From the NCBI GenBank assembly GCA_023053545.1, contig JAKZAN010000004.1, positions 1,116,001-1,180,000 on the forward strand: a stretch of 64,000 nt of DNA, given 5' to 3'. Below, piece by piece: positions 1-11,564 of the stretch. The position numbers and the translations under genes are program-made. The notes beneath the pieces are model-generated. The model saw only the letters and a program-made list of their open reading frames with translations, was not told where the DNA came from and searched no databases. The DNA comes from Lepidurus packardi (lineage: Eukaryota > Arthropoda > Branchiopoda > Notostraca > Triopsidae). Each line of letters starts with the position of its first letter. The first letter of the stretch is position 1.

Positions 1-297
1 CCTGTCTCACCTTCAAGTACTGCACAGAGAAGAGTGATAGATTGGGACGAAGACGAAGAAGAGCGGGGTGATGCGGAGGAACAGTTGGGAGCGAATTCGG
101 AGCCAGGAGAGGACCCGCAAGTAGCAGTTCCAATAGACCAAGATGGACAGAGGCAAGATGGGGGTCTAGCAGTTAGCAGTTTCAAGAGGTCAGGAAGAAC
201 AACTTTAAGAAGAAACCAGAAGACTTCAAGAAGAAGGAACAACTTCAAGAAAGTCACTAAGAGCCAGGCATCCTCCGGAAAAATTGACATACGTTGA
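1..297 (+). CDS. C-terminal fragment of an LTR-retrotransposon polyprotein
   Basis: The frame is open from the first base of the window to a TGA at 295-297, so only a protein tail is visible. It begins with a strongly acidic stretch (DWDEDEEER) and ends in a basic Lys/Arg-rich segment, which resembles the variable tail after the last enzymatic domain of many retrotransposon polyproteins. No catalytic motif is visible. The assignment rests on what follows: a purine-rich tract and an LTR-like sequence. A host-gene tail is possible but less likely. Confidence 0.35.
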   Translation, partial: PVSPSSTAQRRVIDWDEDEEERGDAEEQLGANSEPGEDPQVAVPIDQDGQRQDGGLAVSSFKRSGRTTLRRNQKTSRRRNNFKKVTKSQASSGKIDIR

Positions 298-327
298 ATT
301 GGGAAAATCTATTGGCTAGTTCTTTTT

Positions 328-765
328 AAGAGGGGGATAATTTAAGGTTGTTAATTGCCTTTAATGTTGTTTTAACCTTGTAACGGTATACCTTCGTAGC
401 TATTTTTTGTATACGTTGACCTGACAACGTTCTAACCTTGTGACTTCAACTTGCTGAGATGGATCTATTGACGCATGACCTTCTAACTTTCCTGTCTTCC
501 CTTCTCTTATATATATATATATGTCTAACTTTTGTAAATACAGTTGGTCATAACTAGATACTTGCCTACTCTACAGTATAATTCCGAAGTGCTGGGACTG
601 GGATGTAGCAGACGACCCGCTGCTCAGTAGTTTCCTTTCGTTCTCTCGTTTTCAATAGACAATAGCGTCCTAAAACCGTTTTATTTTTTATTAGCATGAC
701 GAAGTTTCGAGGACGACTACGTAACTTTGCTACTGAGCCATCCCAATAAAAACATTACGCACACA
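328..765 (+). mobile_element. Polypurine tract and putative 3' LTR
   Basis: A purine run (AAGAGGGGGA) at 328-337 is followed by a sequence starting TGTTAATTGCC near 349. That sequence contains a TATA-rich stretch near 510 and an AATAAA at 745-750, then reaches CACACA near 765. Tract, TG start, TATA, poly(A) signal and CA end in this order is the expected layout of a 3' LTR. The matching 5' LTR lies outside the window, so the ends are not proven. Confidence 0.35.
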
Positions 766-1605
766 GGTTTCTTTAATTGCATAATAAAATAAATCCTTGT
801 TGGGGTTGTTGCCATTAATTTCCGGTTGATATGGGCTTTGGATTATTTCTTTAGATCAAATATCATAGAACATATTTTATCCAGGTAATAGCGTTATGTT
901 ACGTAAAAGATGAATTCCTAAACTTAAGTAACTCATCCAAACTTCTGAAGTCTCGCAATAATCACGAGTGATTTCCCAAATTTTCTGATGTGTAAACTCG
1001 TACTGTAATTTTCATTGGCTGACATCCAATTCCGTAAATGTATATATAACTGTGCGAGTCACACGTTATTGTACAATATTCATAACTATACATTACAACA
1101 ATGTTCTAAAACTATTTTAACGAAACATACTGTGTGATTGTTCTATTTTTTACCATATTCCTTTTAAATTCTTATTCTAATGACTCTTGAGAATTTTTCC
1201 TAGGTAATTACAGAATTTTGAAAATATAAAAAATTAATGCAATACTATCTATGTATTCTATTAAATTCTTTACCAAGTACTGAAGCAAAAACGAAACAAT
1301 ATGACTGGGTCTATCATTTTGAAAAACCCGCTTCAACTGTGATCAGGACATTAGAGACTGATTTCATTTTTGGTTTGTATAATTCCCAATTGTATTATCC
1401 CATTGTTTAACCCAACCCTTTAATGCAATTATATTTCTGTAGTTGAATCACTCAGGGCGATTGATTCACAACGTCTGCTGTGGTCTTCCAAATTCTGGAT
1501 AAATTTGTCGCCTCAGTTAGATTGCACTTATTTATTGCAAAATGTCTGGCCTGTAAAAGTTCGGAAAAGATTTTCTTGAAATTTAAGAAACCACAACTAG
1601 TTTTC
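766..1605. other. Intergenic DNA, left part of segmental duplication
   Basis: AT-rich DNA in which I find no exon with convincing splice sites. From about 950 onward it can be aligned by eye with 5310-5890, so it belongs to the duplicated segment described separately. Confidence 0.6.
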
Positions 1606-4055
1606 CTAAACTTTACCAGTTGTTTGATCAATCCAGCTCAGGTAATTCGTCAGTTTGGTGTAAACTCCAGGATACGTGGCTCTTCCGCAGCCAGTTCCCC
1701 AGCTAACTACCCCAATCAAGTACGTGTTCGTTCCATTTTGCCAATTGACAGGGCCACCAGTATCACCCTACGAAGAAGAAGGGCAAATCATGAAATGCCT
1801 TACAAAACAAAAAAATTCCCAAATTACTTGGCAAGAATCGATGCCAGCTTGGCGGTACATGCAAAACATGTTATCCGTGATTTGATTAGTAGAATACAGG
1901 AACGGGGTCGTTGAGCACTGAGTTCGGTTCAAAATAGGGACAGTCATTTCCAAGAGTTTACTTGAACTAGTGCCGCTTTCGCTGGTAGCACCCCAACCTA
2001 GCAAAACAGACAGTTATTGCATCATTTTGTGCTTAACGAGCGCCGGTTAAAGGTTGCGGGTACTAGAGGCAGTTGCTCAGCGCGCCCAACTGACAGGGAC
2101 GCTAACTGTACTCGGATTTGTTTCTTTTCGGCAAAAAGGCGCCATGCTTAGAGCAACCACCCAGGACACGAGTAACGCTCTGCCCGTACTGACTGTAATA
2201 TATCTTAGATTTGTTTACCGGTCACTGTAGCATTCTGTCCGGAAATATTCATTGTGGTAAACTTGTAAGGCAGACAAATGGGCTGGATGGCAGCACTCAA
2301 AGGCGCTGGCTTAATCAGTCTTAATAGTGCAATGTCGTTATCGAAGGTGTATTGGTCAAACTTCGGGTGGATCGTGACGGTGGCATTTGTTAGCTGTTAT
2401 GCATTTCGTAAAAACAACTATATACATATCTTTTTAAGTGATGACGAGTTATACGTACATGAAGGGCTGTTACTCTGATGTCATTAATTCCCAGGAAGAC
2501 ATCGACTCTCTTGGCATACTTGACGCAGCGAGCAGCCGAAACGACCCAGTTTTCGCTGATCAGACTGCCTCCACAACTCGTAGCATTGTCTATTAACAAA
2601 TAGGCCATCCAGGGCCATTTTTTTAGGGTTGATTCTTGGCCACCTAGGATACGAGACTGTCAAGATAGTCAAGTTAATTGTGAGTTGAGAGCGAAGCATT
2701 GAAAAGTACTGTATTTGTTGAATTTCCTTTGATGCCGCAGGTACAGTCGGCGGACGGGGCAACAGCACTATCACACCCAAATTGTCGCAAGTAAGAGGCC
2801 ATGCGACTAAAAGCTAAAAAAAAAAAGCAAACAGTGTAATGATTGTTCTGGAAAGTACGGAACTTGAAAGTGTAAATGAAAGTCAGTCAAGTAAAGACTT
2901 ACGAGAGAGTACTGCGCGCTCCCAGAGGCTCACATCCGTTTTAATTGGCTCTACGGGGTTTGGTTCGGAACTCTAGCGTTTGAATTTATTTGAGACATTT
3001 TCCGGTAAGTACACTATAAGGAGCTGTGGTTGACTTACGTGTTGCTGTTGGCTCAGTAGGAATGCGAGCAAACCAGGTTCAACTGTGATGGGCCCAACAC
3101 CGTCAGCATCGTCACCGTTTGGGTTGACAGCGGAAGCTAAGGCAAAAATCCCAAACAGGGCTACCAACACCACGGAAAACTTGGAACTCATTACGTTTAC
3201 GTTTCAGTTGAGTCCGAAGGAATGAATTTTCTTCGCTCCCGGCGGTCACATTTATGTTCTTCTTAACTAGAGTGAAGAGCCGCGTCTGATTTCAGTTCAG
3301 GAAGACTGTGGCAACTTGAAAGGCTTCTCACTAGAAAAAAAAATAAACTTTATGAAATACGACAGGTGGTGATAGCAAGTGATGAGGGAGATCGGCTTAT
3401 TTGTGGTTGTAAACTTAATGATTCTTCCATAGAAATTATTTGTTCACGTCTCCAGCTTGTCGCTTGTAAAAGGAAGTCTGCAATTTGGAAGTAATAAGAT
3501 GCGTCATAGGACCTTCGTTCAAGGACCTAGCACGCTACAGATTATCGTATAATTTTATTGACGTGACCTAATTTGAAAGAAGACATGTAACTTCATGTTG
3601 TGAAATAAGATAGACACACACGGTACATATGTTGCTTCATTTAACAAAACAGTTCTTGCTTTTAACATAATTAGATTCCTTGGTTAGCATAGCAAGCAAT
3701 AGCACGCATGCTAAACTCGAAATGAAAAAAGCATTGATCCCGGAACTAGAAATTTGCCAATGAAATGTACGTCCTAATTCCGTTCCGAAATTAAAGCTAC
3801 TCGTGCTCGTAGCAAGATCAGACAGGGAGGCTTAAATTTGCTAATTATAACTCCGTTCACAACTCGTTTATTAATAATTATACAAATTTAAATAATTCAA
3901 TGTTCTTCAAATAACGTTTTTGTTTTGTCAATCTCAATTTTCATTATTGGTCTGCAAGGCGGATAAGGTTGTGTTACAAGTCGTCTGCAAAATTATTAAC
4001 CCAACCCTCCAAATAAATATATTGAAGGGTTAAAGCCTTGGAATCCGCTCGCAAG
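950..4055. repeat. Segmental duplication, copy 1
   Basis: This stretch aligns with 5310-7885 over coding and non-coding sequence, for example 1350-1660 with 5760-6030, 2230-2700 with 6640-7130 and 3340-4050 with 7180-7880. Copy 1 holds the intact trypsin-like gene. The copies are not collinear throughout: sequence like 2860-3085 (first-exon region of copy 1) lies at about 5550-5750, on the 3' side of the gene in copy 2, and the 5' part of the gene is missing there. The copies differ by many substitutions and small indels, so the event is not recent. Confidence 0.8.
1606..3191 (-). CDS. Secreted trypsin-like serine protease homologue, probably non-catalytic
   Basis: Six exons on the minus strand: 3039-3191 (start ATG, signal peptide [20 protein letters not shown]), about 2710-2806, 2459-2656, 2219-2393, 1828-1997 and 1606-1767 (stop). 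Exon 2 encodes Cys-rich linker residues (CTCGIKG), and exon 3 starts RILGGQ, the activation cleavage site of trypsins. The catalytic His is replaced: the motif reads VVSAARC instead of VVSAAHC. Asp is kept in DNDIALLRL. The active Ser is Thr in GDTGGP. The trypsin-type pocket Asp (DSCQ) and the C-terminal WID helix remain. Two of three triad residues are changed, so the family rule predicts an inactive homologue. Every junction from exon 2 onward keeps phase. The exon 1 to 2 junction does not close with the strongest donor (phase 0), so the exon 2 start is uncertain. Confidence 0.8.
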
Positions 4056-4384
4056 GCCTTCTTCTTCTTTGTGTTGTTGTTGATCTGTTTTTAGTCAAAA
4101 CTGTGCCATCTAACGAGCACATTATCGACTATCTCTGACATTTAATATTTCTGATTTTTTTTTATAAAGGATTTTTATTATTCTGAAACAACTTTCTATT
4201 GATCTTATTATTGGTAGAGAAAAGGAAAAAAAAAATTCTTTGTGTCAAAGACGACAGGTGAAGTGGCATCGCATCGTCGTCTGCTTCATTCAAGATAGGT
4301 GTCGCTGTCTATTCAACTCCGGTTGACTTTGCTCCGAACACGAATTTATACTATTATATTGGGATGGGCGTGCTTAGGAAAGTG
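4056..4384. other. Spacer between duplication copy 1 and LINE fragment
   Basis: No coding signal was seen. The sequence leads from the end of the duplicated segment to the 3' end of the LINE fragment. Confidence 0.5.
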
Positions 4385-5220
4385 CATGTTAAAGAAAGGT
4401 GATAGAATTTAGACCTTCACCGAACATTTTAATAATATCCACTAGTCCTGTAACTCTTATGTAATCAACTAAAAATGACTGGGCTAAAAATTGCTTGTAT
4501 TCTGTAAGATTGCCAAAACACAGTACGTTCTCGAGCTTAAATTCGATTCCCTCTTTTATCATTTTATTCTTTAGTAATTTCCCGTTCAAATGAGTGGTAC
4601 AAGCATTCCATAATCTTTTCTTCCACCGTATCTTCCCTCTCTCCACACCTATTGCACGTGCTATTTCTTTTTAGATTTAATCTATACATCCATGATCCTG
4701 TTTTTCTGTTTTTACCAGGGTGCTGTCCTGATGTTTGGAGGAAATTGTACAAAATTTTAAGATTTGTTAGAATCTCAAAACTCTTTTCAAATACTATGGA
4801 GCCATATTCAAGCTTTGATCTTTTTAGTCCTTGATAGAGGGATTTCATAACTTATTGGCTACTCCCCCAACTGGTCCCTGCTAGTCTACTGAGCATCCCC
4901 ATCTTCCAAATGTTCTGTGAAGGACAAAGACTTGCTAAAAGTTATCCCCCAAAATTGGTCCGACTTCACTCTCGTTATCTCCGTCCCATTGATCTTTCAT
5001 TTCCATCTGCTTTCTAACTTTCGTTTTCGCGTGATGACCATGTAATTTAATACTTCAGTGGACATTTTGAAGCCATTTTTACTACACCAAGAGTTAACAT
5101 CCCCGAGAATTGTATTAGCCTTTCCCATTGCTATATCTACACTAATCCCTGTAACCCATAGTGCACTATCGTCTGCAAATATCCATATGTTTCCGTGTCC
5201 TAATTTACTAGGCGTAGATT
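4385..5220 (-). mobile_element. Truncated LINE: end of reverse transcriptase plus C-terminal Cys motif
   Basis: Reading on the minus strand, the fragment starts just before a reverse-transcriptase catalytic motif (IFADDSA at about 5175), continues through the thumb (LSRLAGTSWG near 4880) and passes directly to a C-terminal segment (TGSWMYRL, CNRCGEREDT) ending near 4389. The same blocks occur in the longer LINE at 17.8-20.5 kb, where an RNase H domain lies between them, so RNase H is missing here. Stops and frame changes interrupt the frame. It sits exactly between the two copies of the trypsin-gene duplication. Confidence 0.8.
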
Positions 5221-5491
5221 ATTAACAAACCTTAATTGACATGGATTTGACCTTTGCGGTTGTTATTCGGAGTGATCTGTTTTTTGTGAATTGGTTTAAA
5301 GCTATGCTGGTGATTCAGGTGATTTCTCAAACTTTCTGAAACTTGACATTTTTATTAGCTGACATCCTGTTCCGTCAATTTATGTACAGTTTCACGAACT
5401 GAGATATTTTCTTAGGTAATTAAATAATTTCGATAGTATCAAAGATTGACTATGTATAAGTAGAAAAACTCTAAAGCAATTTGTCTTCTCA

Positions 5492-5546
5492 ATTGCACAG
5501 TACTTTTAAATGCGTGCAAAGCACGCATTTATAAGTACTGTGCAAT
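5492..5546. repeat. Near-perfect hairpin palindrome
   Basis: Arms of 26 bp (5492-5517 and 5521-5546) are reverse complements with one mismatch, around a 3-nt AAA loop. No coding or transposon feature explains it. Confidence 0.9.
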
Positions 5547-6049
5547 GAAAGTTCAAAATGTAAATAAGTACTGTAGCGTGAAAGTTGAAAATGTAAGCGA
5601 AAGTGAGTTAAGCCAGAACTTACACTTCCGTTTACATTGGCGCTTCGGGTATTGGTTCGGACCTCAAATGTTTAAAATTGATGGAAGAAATTTTCCAGTA
5701 AGTAAATGAGAAGGAACTACAGTGACTTAGTTCAGCTGTAAGTTCAGCTGTGATCATTAGAGACTGATTTCATTTTTGGTTTGTATAATTCCCAATTGTA
5801 TTATCCCATTGTATTAACCCAATCTTTTAATGCATTTATATTTCTGTAGTTGAATCACTCAGGTCGATTGATTCACAATGTCTGCTGTGGTCTTCCAGAT
5901 TCTGGGTAAATTTTTCGCCTCAATTAGATTGCATTTATTTATTGCAAAATGTCTGGCCTGTAAAAGTATGGAAAAGATTTCCTTGAAATTTAAAACACCA
6001 CAACTAGTTTTCCTTAAACTTTACCAGTTGTTTGATCAATCCAGCTCAG

Positions 6050-7170
6050 TTAATTTATCAGTTTGGTGTAAATTCCAGGAAATACATCGCTTGCGCAGCT
6101 AAATCCCACGCTAACTACCAAAATCAAGTACGTGTTCGTACCATTTTGCCAATTGACAGGGCCACCAGTGTCACCCTACGAAGAAGAAGAGCAAGTGTAT
6201 GAAATGGCTTAAAAAACAAGAAAATTCTCAAGTTCTCAAATTACGAAGCAGAAATCGAAGCCACCTCGACGGTACATGCAAAACTTGTTATCCGTGATAA
6301 AAGCACTATCATACGAAAAAGGTCTCCTTGTACAATGAGTTCGGTTAAAAATAGGGAGAGTCGTTTCCAAGAGTTTATTGGATAATCGCCAGTCATACTG
6401 GAAGCATTCCAACCTCGCAAAACAGACAGTTATTGTATCATTGTATGCTGTAACACGCGCCAGTTAAAGGTTGCGGGTACTGGAGGCAGTAGCTAAGCGC
6501 GCCAAACTCACAGCGACGCTAACTGTACTTCGATTTGTTTCTTTCCGGCAAAAAAGGCACCATGCTTAGAGCAACCACCCAGGGCACGAGTAACGCTCTA
6601 CCCGTACTAACTATAATATATCTTAGATTTGTTTACCAGTCACTGTAGCATTCTGTCCTGTAAATTCGTTGTATTAAACTTGTAAGGCAGCAAATGGGCT
6701 GGATGGCAGCACTCAAAGGCGCCGGCTTAATCAGTCTTAATAGTGCAATGTCGTTATCCGTGTTGTAACTGCTGAACTTTGGATGGATCATGATGGTGGC
6801 ATTTGTTAGCTGTTATGCATTTCGTAAATACAACTATTTATATATCTTTTCAAGAGATCACGAATTATAATTACGTGAAGGCAGTTACTGTAATGTCATT
6901 AATTCCCAGGTAGATATCGACACCCTTTCTTGCATAAAAAACGCAGTTACCAGATGAAACGACCCAGTTTTCGCTGATCACACTGCCTCCGCAACGTAAA
7001 GTATTGTCCACTAACAAATAGGCCATCCAGGGCCATTTTTTCAGGGTTGATTCTTGGCCACCTATGATACGATTCTGTCAAGGTAGTCAAGTTAATTGTG
7101 AGTTGAAAGCGAAGTATTGAAAAGTACTATATTTATTGAAATACCTTTGATGCCGCAGCTACACGCTGCG
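6050..7170 (-). pseudogene. Decayed second copy of the trypsin-like gene
   Basis: Five exon regions matching the copy 1 gene can be followed on the minus strand: a stump of exon 2 (CSCGIKG near 7150), exon 3 near 6890-7085 with RIIGGQ, exon 4 near 6640-6810 with DNDIALLRL, exon 5 near 6240-6420 and exon 6 near 6050-6165 with GDTGGP. The signal-peptide exon and most of exon 2 are gone. Exon 5 carries a frameshift just after its GW start, and the last exon ends early. The catalytic His is Asn here (VVSSGNC), a different change from the Arg of copy 1, while Thr replaces the active Ser in both. Confidence 0.8.
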
Positions 7171-7885
7171 GACACTTTAGAAAGCTTTATGAAATACGAC
7201 AGGTGGTGATAACACGTGATGAGAGAGATGGGTATATTTGTGGTTGTAAACTTAATGATTCTTCCATAGAAATTATTGGTCTTCAGCTTGTCGTTTCTAA
7301 AAGGAAGTCTGCAATTTGGAAGTAATGGGATGCGTCGTAGGACCTTCGTTCAAGGACCTAGCACGCTACAGATTATCGTATAATTTTATTGACGTGACCT
7401 AATTTGAAAGAAGATATGTAGCTTCATGCTGTGAAATAAGATAGACACACATGGTACACATGTTGCTTCATTTAACAAAACAGTTGTTGCTTTTAACATA
7501 ATTAGATTCCTTGGTTAGCATAGCAAGGAATAGCACGCATGTTAAACTCGAAATGAAAAAACCATTGATCCCGGAACTAGAAATTTGACAATGAAATGTA
7601 CGTCCTAATTTCGTTCCGAAGTCAAAGCTACTCGTGCTCGTAGCAAGATCGGTCAGGGAGGCGAAAATTGGCTAATTATAACGCCGTTCAAAACTAGTTT
7701 ATTAATAATTATACAAATTTAAATAATTCAATTTAAAAAAAAAGTTTTTGTATTGTCAATCTCAAATTTCCTCATTTGTCTGCAAGGAGGATATGGTTGT
7801 GTTACAAATTTTCTGCAAAATTGTTACCCAACCTCCCAAATAAATATATTGAAGGTTTAAAGCCTTGGGATCCGTCCGCAACGCC

Positions 7886-9059
7886 ATTCGTCCTGTTCTA
7901 CAATTGCAAGGCGTTCATCTGTCAACGTGGCTTTGAAAAGCCCTCCAAAACCTGTTACATTTTCAAACTTTCCGTCTTATCTGTCAGAAATTCGAGTGCT
8001 TAAATTTCTTCTCATCAACCTCCTCAACTATGGTAAATTACATAATTTTATATTGGCATTCTTTTATCGCATTTATCTCATTTACTAATTTCTATCTCTT
8101 TGTTTATTTTCTGTAGATTCAAGTTATTTTTATTGTTGGCGTGATAATTTGACAAGTTTCTTAAAACCTGGTGCCGTCAAAAGAGACGTGGCGTTAGAAA
8201 GAGCGAAACAGTTCGCAATATGGCGTGCCAATTTGCAGAAAATAACCGGTTTATAATAAGCGCGTTTACCATCAAACGCGCTTTGACATGGCTCCACACC
8301 GACAGCGGGAAAGCTGCCGCGAAACTTTCATCTACGATTGCAAATTAGATGATAGGGTCTACTGCCGAATTGCAATGCTGATCTGATGACCATCGGAGAT
8401 TAACTAGATACACTGATTCGCAGAGTTTATCTTGATGACTGGCTTAGTTGCGGTACCTATTTCCTATAATTCAAAAGACCGTGAGTGTAATCTCTTTATT
8501 CTTTATTCAATCTTTATTTAATCAGTATACTGAAACTCGGAAACTTTACAGCTAAAATACAAATGCATATTTATACACTTAGAGTATCCATGTTTTCGAA
8601 AGTTAACTAAATAACTAAAATTGTCTGATGTTAAGCTGATTTTTTATTTGTTTGAAATTTAAACCAAAGTATACTTTGCCTCCCCCCCAAATCTGTGATC
8701 TTTCTATTGGTTTTACCCAACGCTCGTTTTTCGGAAAAATTTTGAGCTAGTTACTTACGAAAGAATCTTGTTTTCTATGACGAGCAAGTACATGCAAGAG
8801 GAATTTGAATAGCAACGATTTATGTGTGTAAACATGATTATGGTGTCTTATAATTGCAGTGGAATTTTGTGGTAACGGATATATCCGTGGAAGTTTTTAC
8901 GATAAAGACAGGAAAAAGGGTGCGGCAAGCTAACTCGCCCATATCGGTAGTGTCATTTGGCAGTGCTAAAGCATCCTGATTAGATTGAATCCCACTTCAT
9001 AGCGAAAATGGTATCCACAGTCTTCGTTTGTAGCCTTGATAAATGAACACAAAAACAAA
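7886..9059. other. Non-coding interval
   Basis: Mostly AT-rich sequence. I see no exon with consistent splice sites and no recognisable transposon end. A small perfect stem around 8257-8282 (AAGCGCGTTT with AAACGCGCTT) is the only local structure noted. Confidence 0.5.
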
Positions 9060-9400
9060 TGTGAGCTCATCTGGAATTCTGTTACACTTTCTATTAAATT
9101 ACAGGCTTAATTTATCAAGGATGAAGCATAGTTCAAGCAATCATTTAGTAAGATACTAGACAATATTGAATGATCATCTTAATCCTACCCCCTCGGTGAT
9201 TTATATCATGCAAGGAAATCATGTTTACAACCACACAGATAAATAAAAAAGCCAAGAAATCCATTCAGCAAACTGTAACAGCAAGGTATGCTTTGTATAT
9301 TTGTGTGGCAAGAGTTGAGTATAAACTTGATCGAGAAGGAGCACGCCAAAGAGCTGATATCACCTTGGAACGCCGCTTAATTAAATTAGCCGGAATGCTC
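9060..9400 (+). repeat. Diverged direct repeat, copy A (pair with 11565-11890)
   Basis: The stretch from GAGCTCATCTGGAATT to the region around 9400 aligns by eye with the 3' flank of the 142-residue gene at 11565-11890, with many substitutions and indels. It may mark a former duplicate of that gene whose coding part is lost, or an interspersed repeat. Confidence 0.6.
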
Positions 9401-10459
9401 CCACAGATATGTGTACTCGCGATACCAAAGTCTGTCGCCATGTCAGGAGTTTGTTTACTGTTGCGGAGCTACCACCCTAACTACGAAGTCGACTAAAAGG
9501 CTGCGTTCTTCTAAAAACTTATTTTTTCTGGCCTTCTTCACTGTACAGGAGCACCTTGTCACATTTCCAAGCGCCGACTCGTCAGCTAGATCTGGGTACG
9601 CTATACAAGATCCACTGTCTCGTGATAAATGAAATTTTAAGAATTCAATTAAGATTCAGAATTATTCTGAATGTACTGGAATACGGGAGATTGATAAGGA
9701 GGACCTATCTCGACTTATCGACGAGCATTCGGTAGCCTGAGGATGTCACCAAAAATGGTTATCACTTTGGATAAAATTGTATATTGTTTAGATCGCAACT
9801 GCAGCTGGTTGTCAAAACATAGTGACGTTTGATAACTTGTGTCAGCCCATGCATGAAATTTACAGCAATGTGTTTCTGACCGTATATCAGAACAACTTCA
9901 TCGAAATGTATGTACGGCTCACGAAGCAGCTTTTCGGTGTATTAGTACCGGAACCTTCCCAACAAAGGATGCTGGTGAACTTGTTTGTTCCTGGGCACAA
10001 TCCATCCAATTCAGTTTTGTGTAGTACATGGAAGCATTCATGAAGTATAACCTGATCTTGTCAATGCTTCCAGATGGATCATTTCTATGGAACGATTAAA
10101 GGCAATATTCGTGGTATTCAAAATTCTTTGCGCCATTATTGGTATACCCATTTACTGTTGAAAGTGATGATGCCCTTAATATTTGTTTGTTTTTAAAATA
10201 CATACACTGTATCGAAACAAAAATATACATTTATTCCAATTCGCAGACGCAAGAGTTTGAACAGTAACAGTATACCCCTAATTTTGGGTTTGGAAGAAGG
10301 GGTTTGGCAGAAATGATAGCACTCTTAGGTTGGCGTTAATGGTGCAATATTAACACTGTTCGTGTATAGCAACAGTTTCATTTGAGTCTTCGTTTGCAGC
10401 CCTTCAGTTCACAATATGCAATTTCGCAATTCCGTTTTTCAATTCAGTCTCAATTCGTC
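9401..10459. other. Interval upstream of the tandem-exon gene
   Basis: No additional exon is supported. Short open frames around 9411-10043 have no family motif and no splice context. The last 30 bases before the start codon at 10460 contain TTCAGTCTC, which resembles an arthropod initiator, but no clear TATA box lies at the expected distance. Confidence 0.4.
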
Positions 10460-11472
10460 ATGAGTCGCAAGCCCCATAATTATATGGGTAAGTATCCGAA
10501 ATACACCTAACAGCTACTTTACTGTAGTACTGTCATGTCGAAAAAGAAAACGCATAGGGAAAGCTCAGTGGTCTAATCCCTACCCATGGGATTAATCAAA
10601 GCTTTTCTGATTGCGAAGCTGCTCGCCTCTAAAACCAAACCGAAACTAGACCACTTTGATCTCCCTATACCCGTTTATTTTCACAGGATTACATCACACT
10701 CTGATGTGCATACATCTGATTTACAATCCCAATAAACCCGTACAGTAGGTGGATACCATGACTCCATTGTGCAGACAACAGAAGACTCAGAAGGTACGAC
10801 ATTCTGGTGGTCAATACACCAACATTTTAATTATACTTTACCAAATCGCCCTCTGATGTGAACATATTATTTTACAATCTCAAACACCACAATTTCAAAC
10901 ATCCATAGATTCTATCCAAATTGGGAAAACTGATGACGGCACTAGGTTAACAAGAGGAAACCCTGACTCCATCAATCAGAAAGCCAAAAACGTGTCGGGT
11001 AATAAGTATCCTAAATACACGAAACTCTACTGGCATCTTAGTTAATTGTACTCTGACTCCGATGTGCGCATATTTCGTCTGTTTACCATCTCAAATAAAC
11101 TCCGCAGGTTCAATCCAAATTGGCAAAGCTGAGGGTGGTAGCACTGTTCAGGTACTAGCCGAACACGCTAAGGCCACCCGTCAGACTATCACTAACACAA
11201 TTGGTAAGTATCCTAAATACATTGAAACTCTATTCCTATACCTTAGTAAATCGCAGTATTGATGTGCATACAATTTGGTTTAAAATCTCAAATAAAATCC
11301 CACATGTGAATTCCATGTTGACAATAAGGCCGGCAACGTGGTAACAGGAGCCAACGTTACCTTGCCCTCCAAAGATTCCATACCCGTAGACGAGCGTGCT
11401 TCGAAACTAAAGGGAAAATTCGATAGTCTCGAAAACAAAATTGATGCTATCTTAAACAAATTGCCAAAGTAA
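10460..11472 (+). CDS. Five-exon gene for a 142-residue protein of unknown function, made of tandem exon units
   Basis: Exons 10460-10487, 10746-10793, 10909-10998, 11108-11203 and 11306-11472 join into one open frame. All four introns are phase 1, and every exon but the last ends with a single G. Exons 3 and 4 both begin SIQIGK, so they are duplicates. The flanking introns also match: GTAAGTATCC(T/G)AAATACA after exons, and CTCTGATGTGCATA-like sequence before them. The last exon encodes a charged, possibly coiled-coil end (SLENKIDAILNKLPK). No signal peptide or membrane segment is seen. Oddities: the last acceptor reads ACAT instead of ACAG, so splicing there would need a non-canonical site or the allele is broken; exon 2 has a tandem acceptor (CAGTAG). 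An AATAAA lies at 11542-11547. I do not recognise the family. Confidence 0.6.
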
Positions 11473-11541
11473 AAAATCAACTTTGAAGTGTCGGCCTTAA
11501 ATTGTCGTTGAGCGCAAAACAATACAAGCCTTGACAAAAGG

Positions 11542-11547
11542 AATAAA
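11542..11547 (+). promoter_or_regulatory. Poly(A) signal of the 142-residue gene
   Basis: AATAAA lies 70 bases after the stop codon, within an A-rich stretch. Confidence 0.5.
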
Positions 11548-11564
11548 AATAAAGCCTAAATTCT

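Larger units (their letters stand above)
5310..7885. repeat. Segmental duplication, copy 2
   Basis: Diverged direct copy of 950-4055, separated from it by the LINE fragment. It contains a decayed trypsin-like gene, and a segment matching the promoter and first-exon region of copy 1 is displaced to 5550-5750. Confidence 0.8.
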
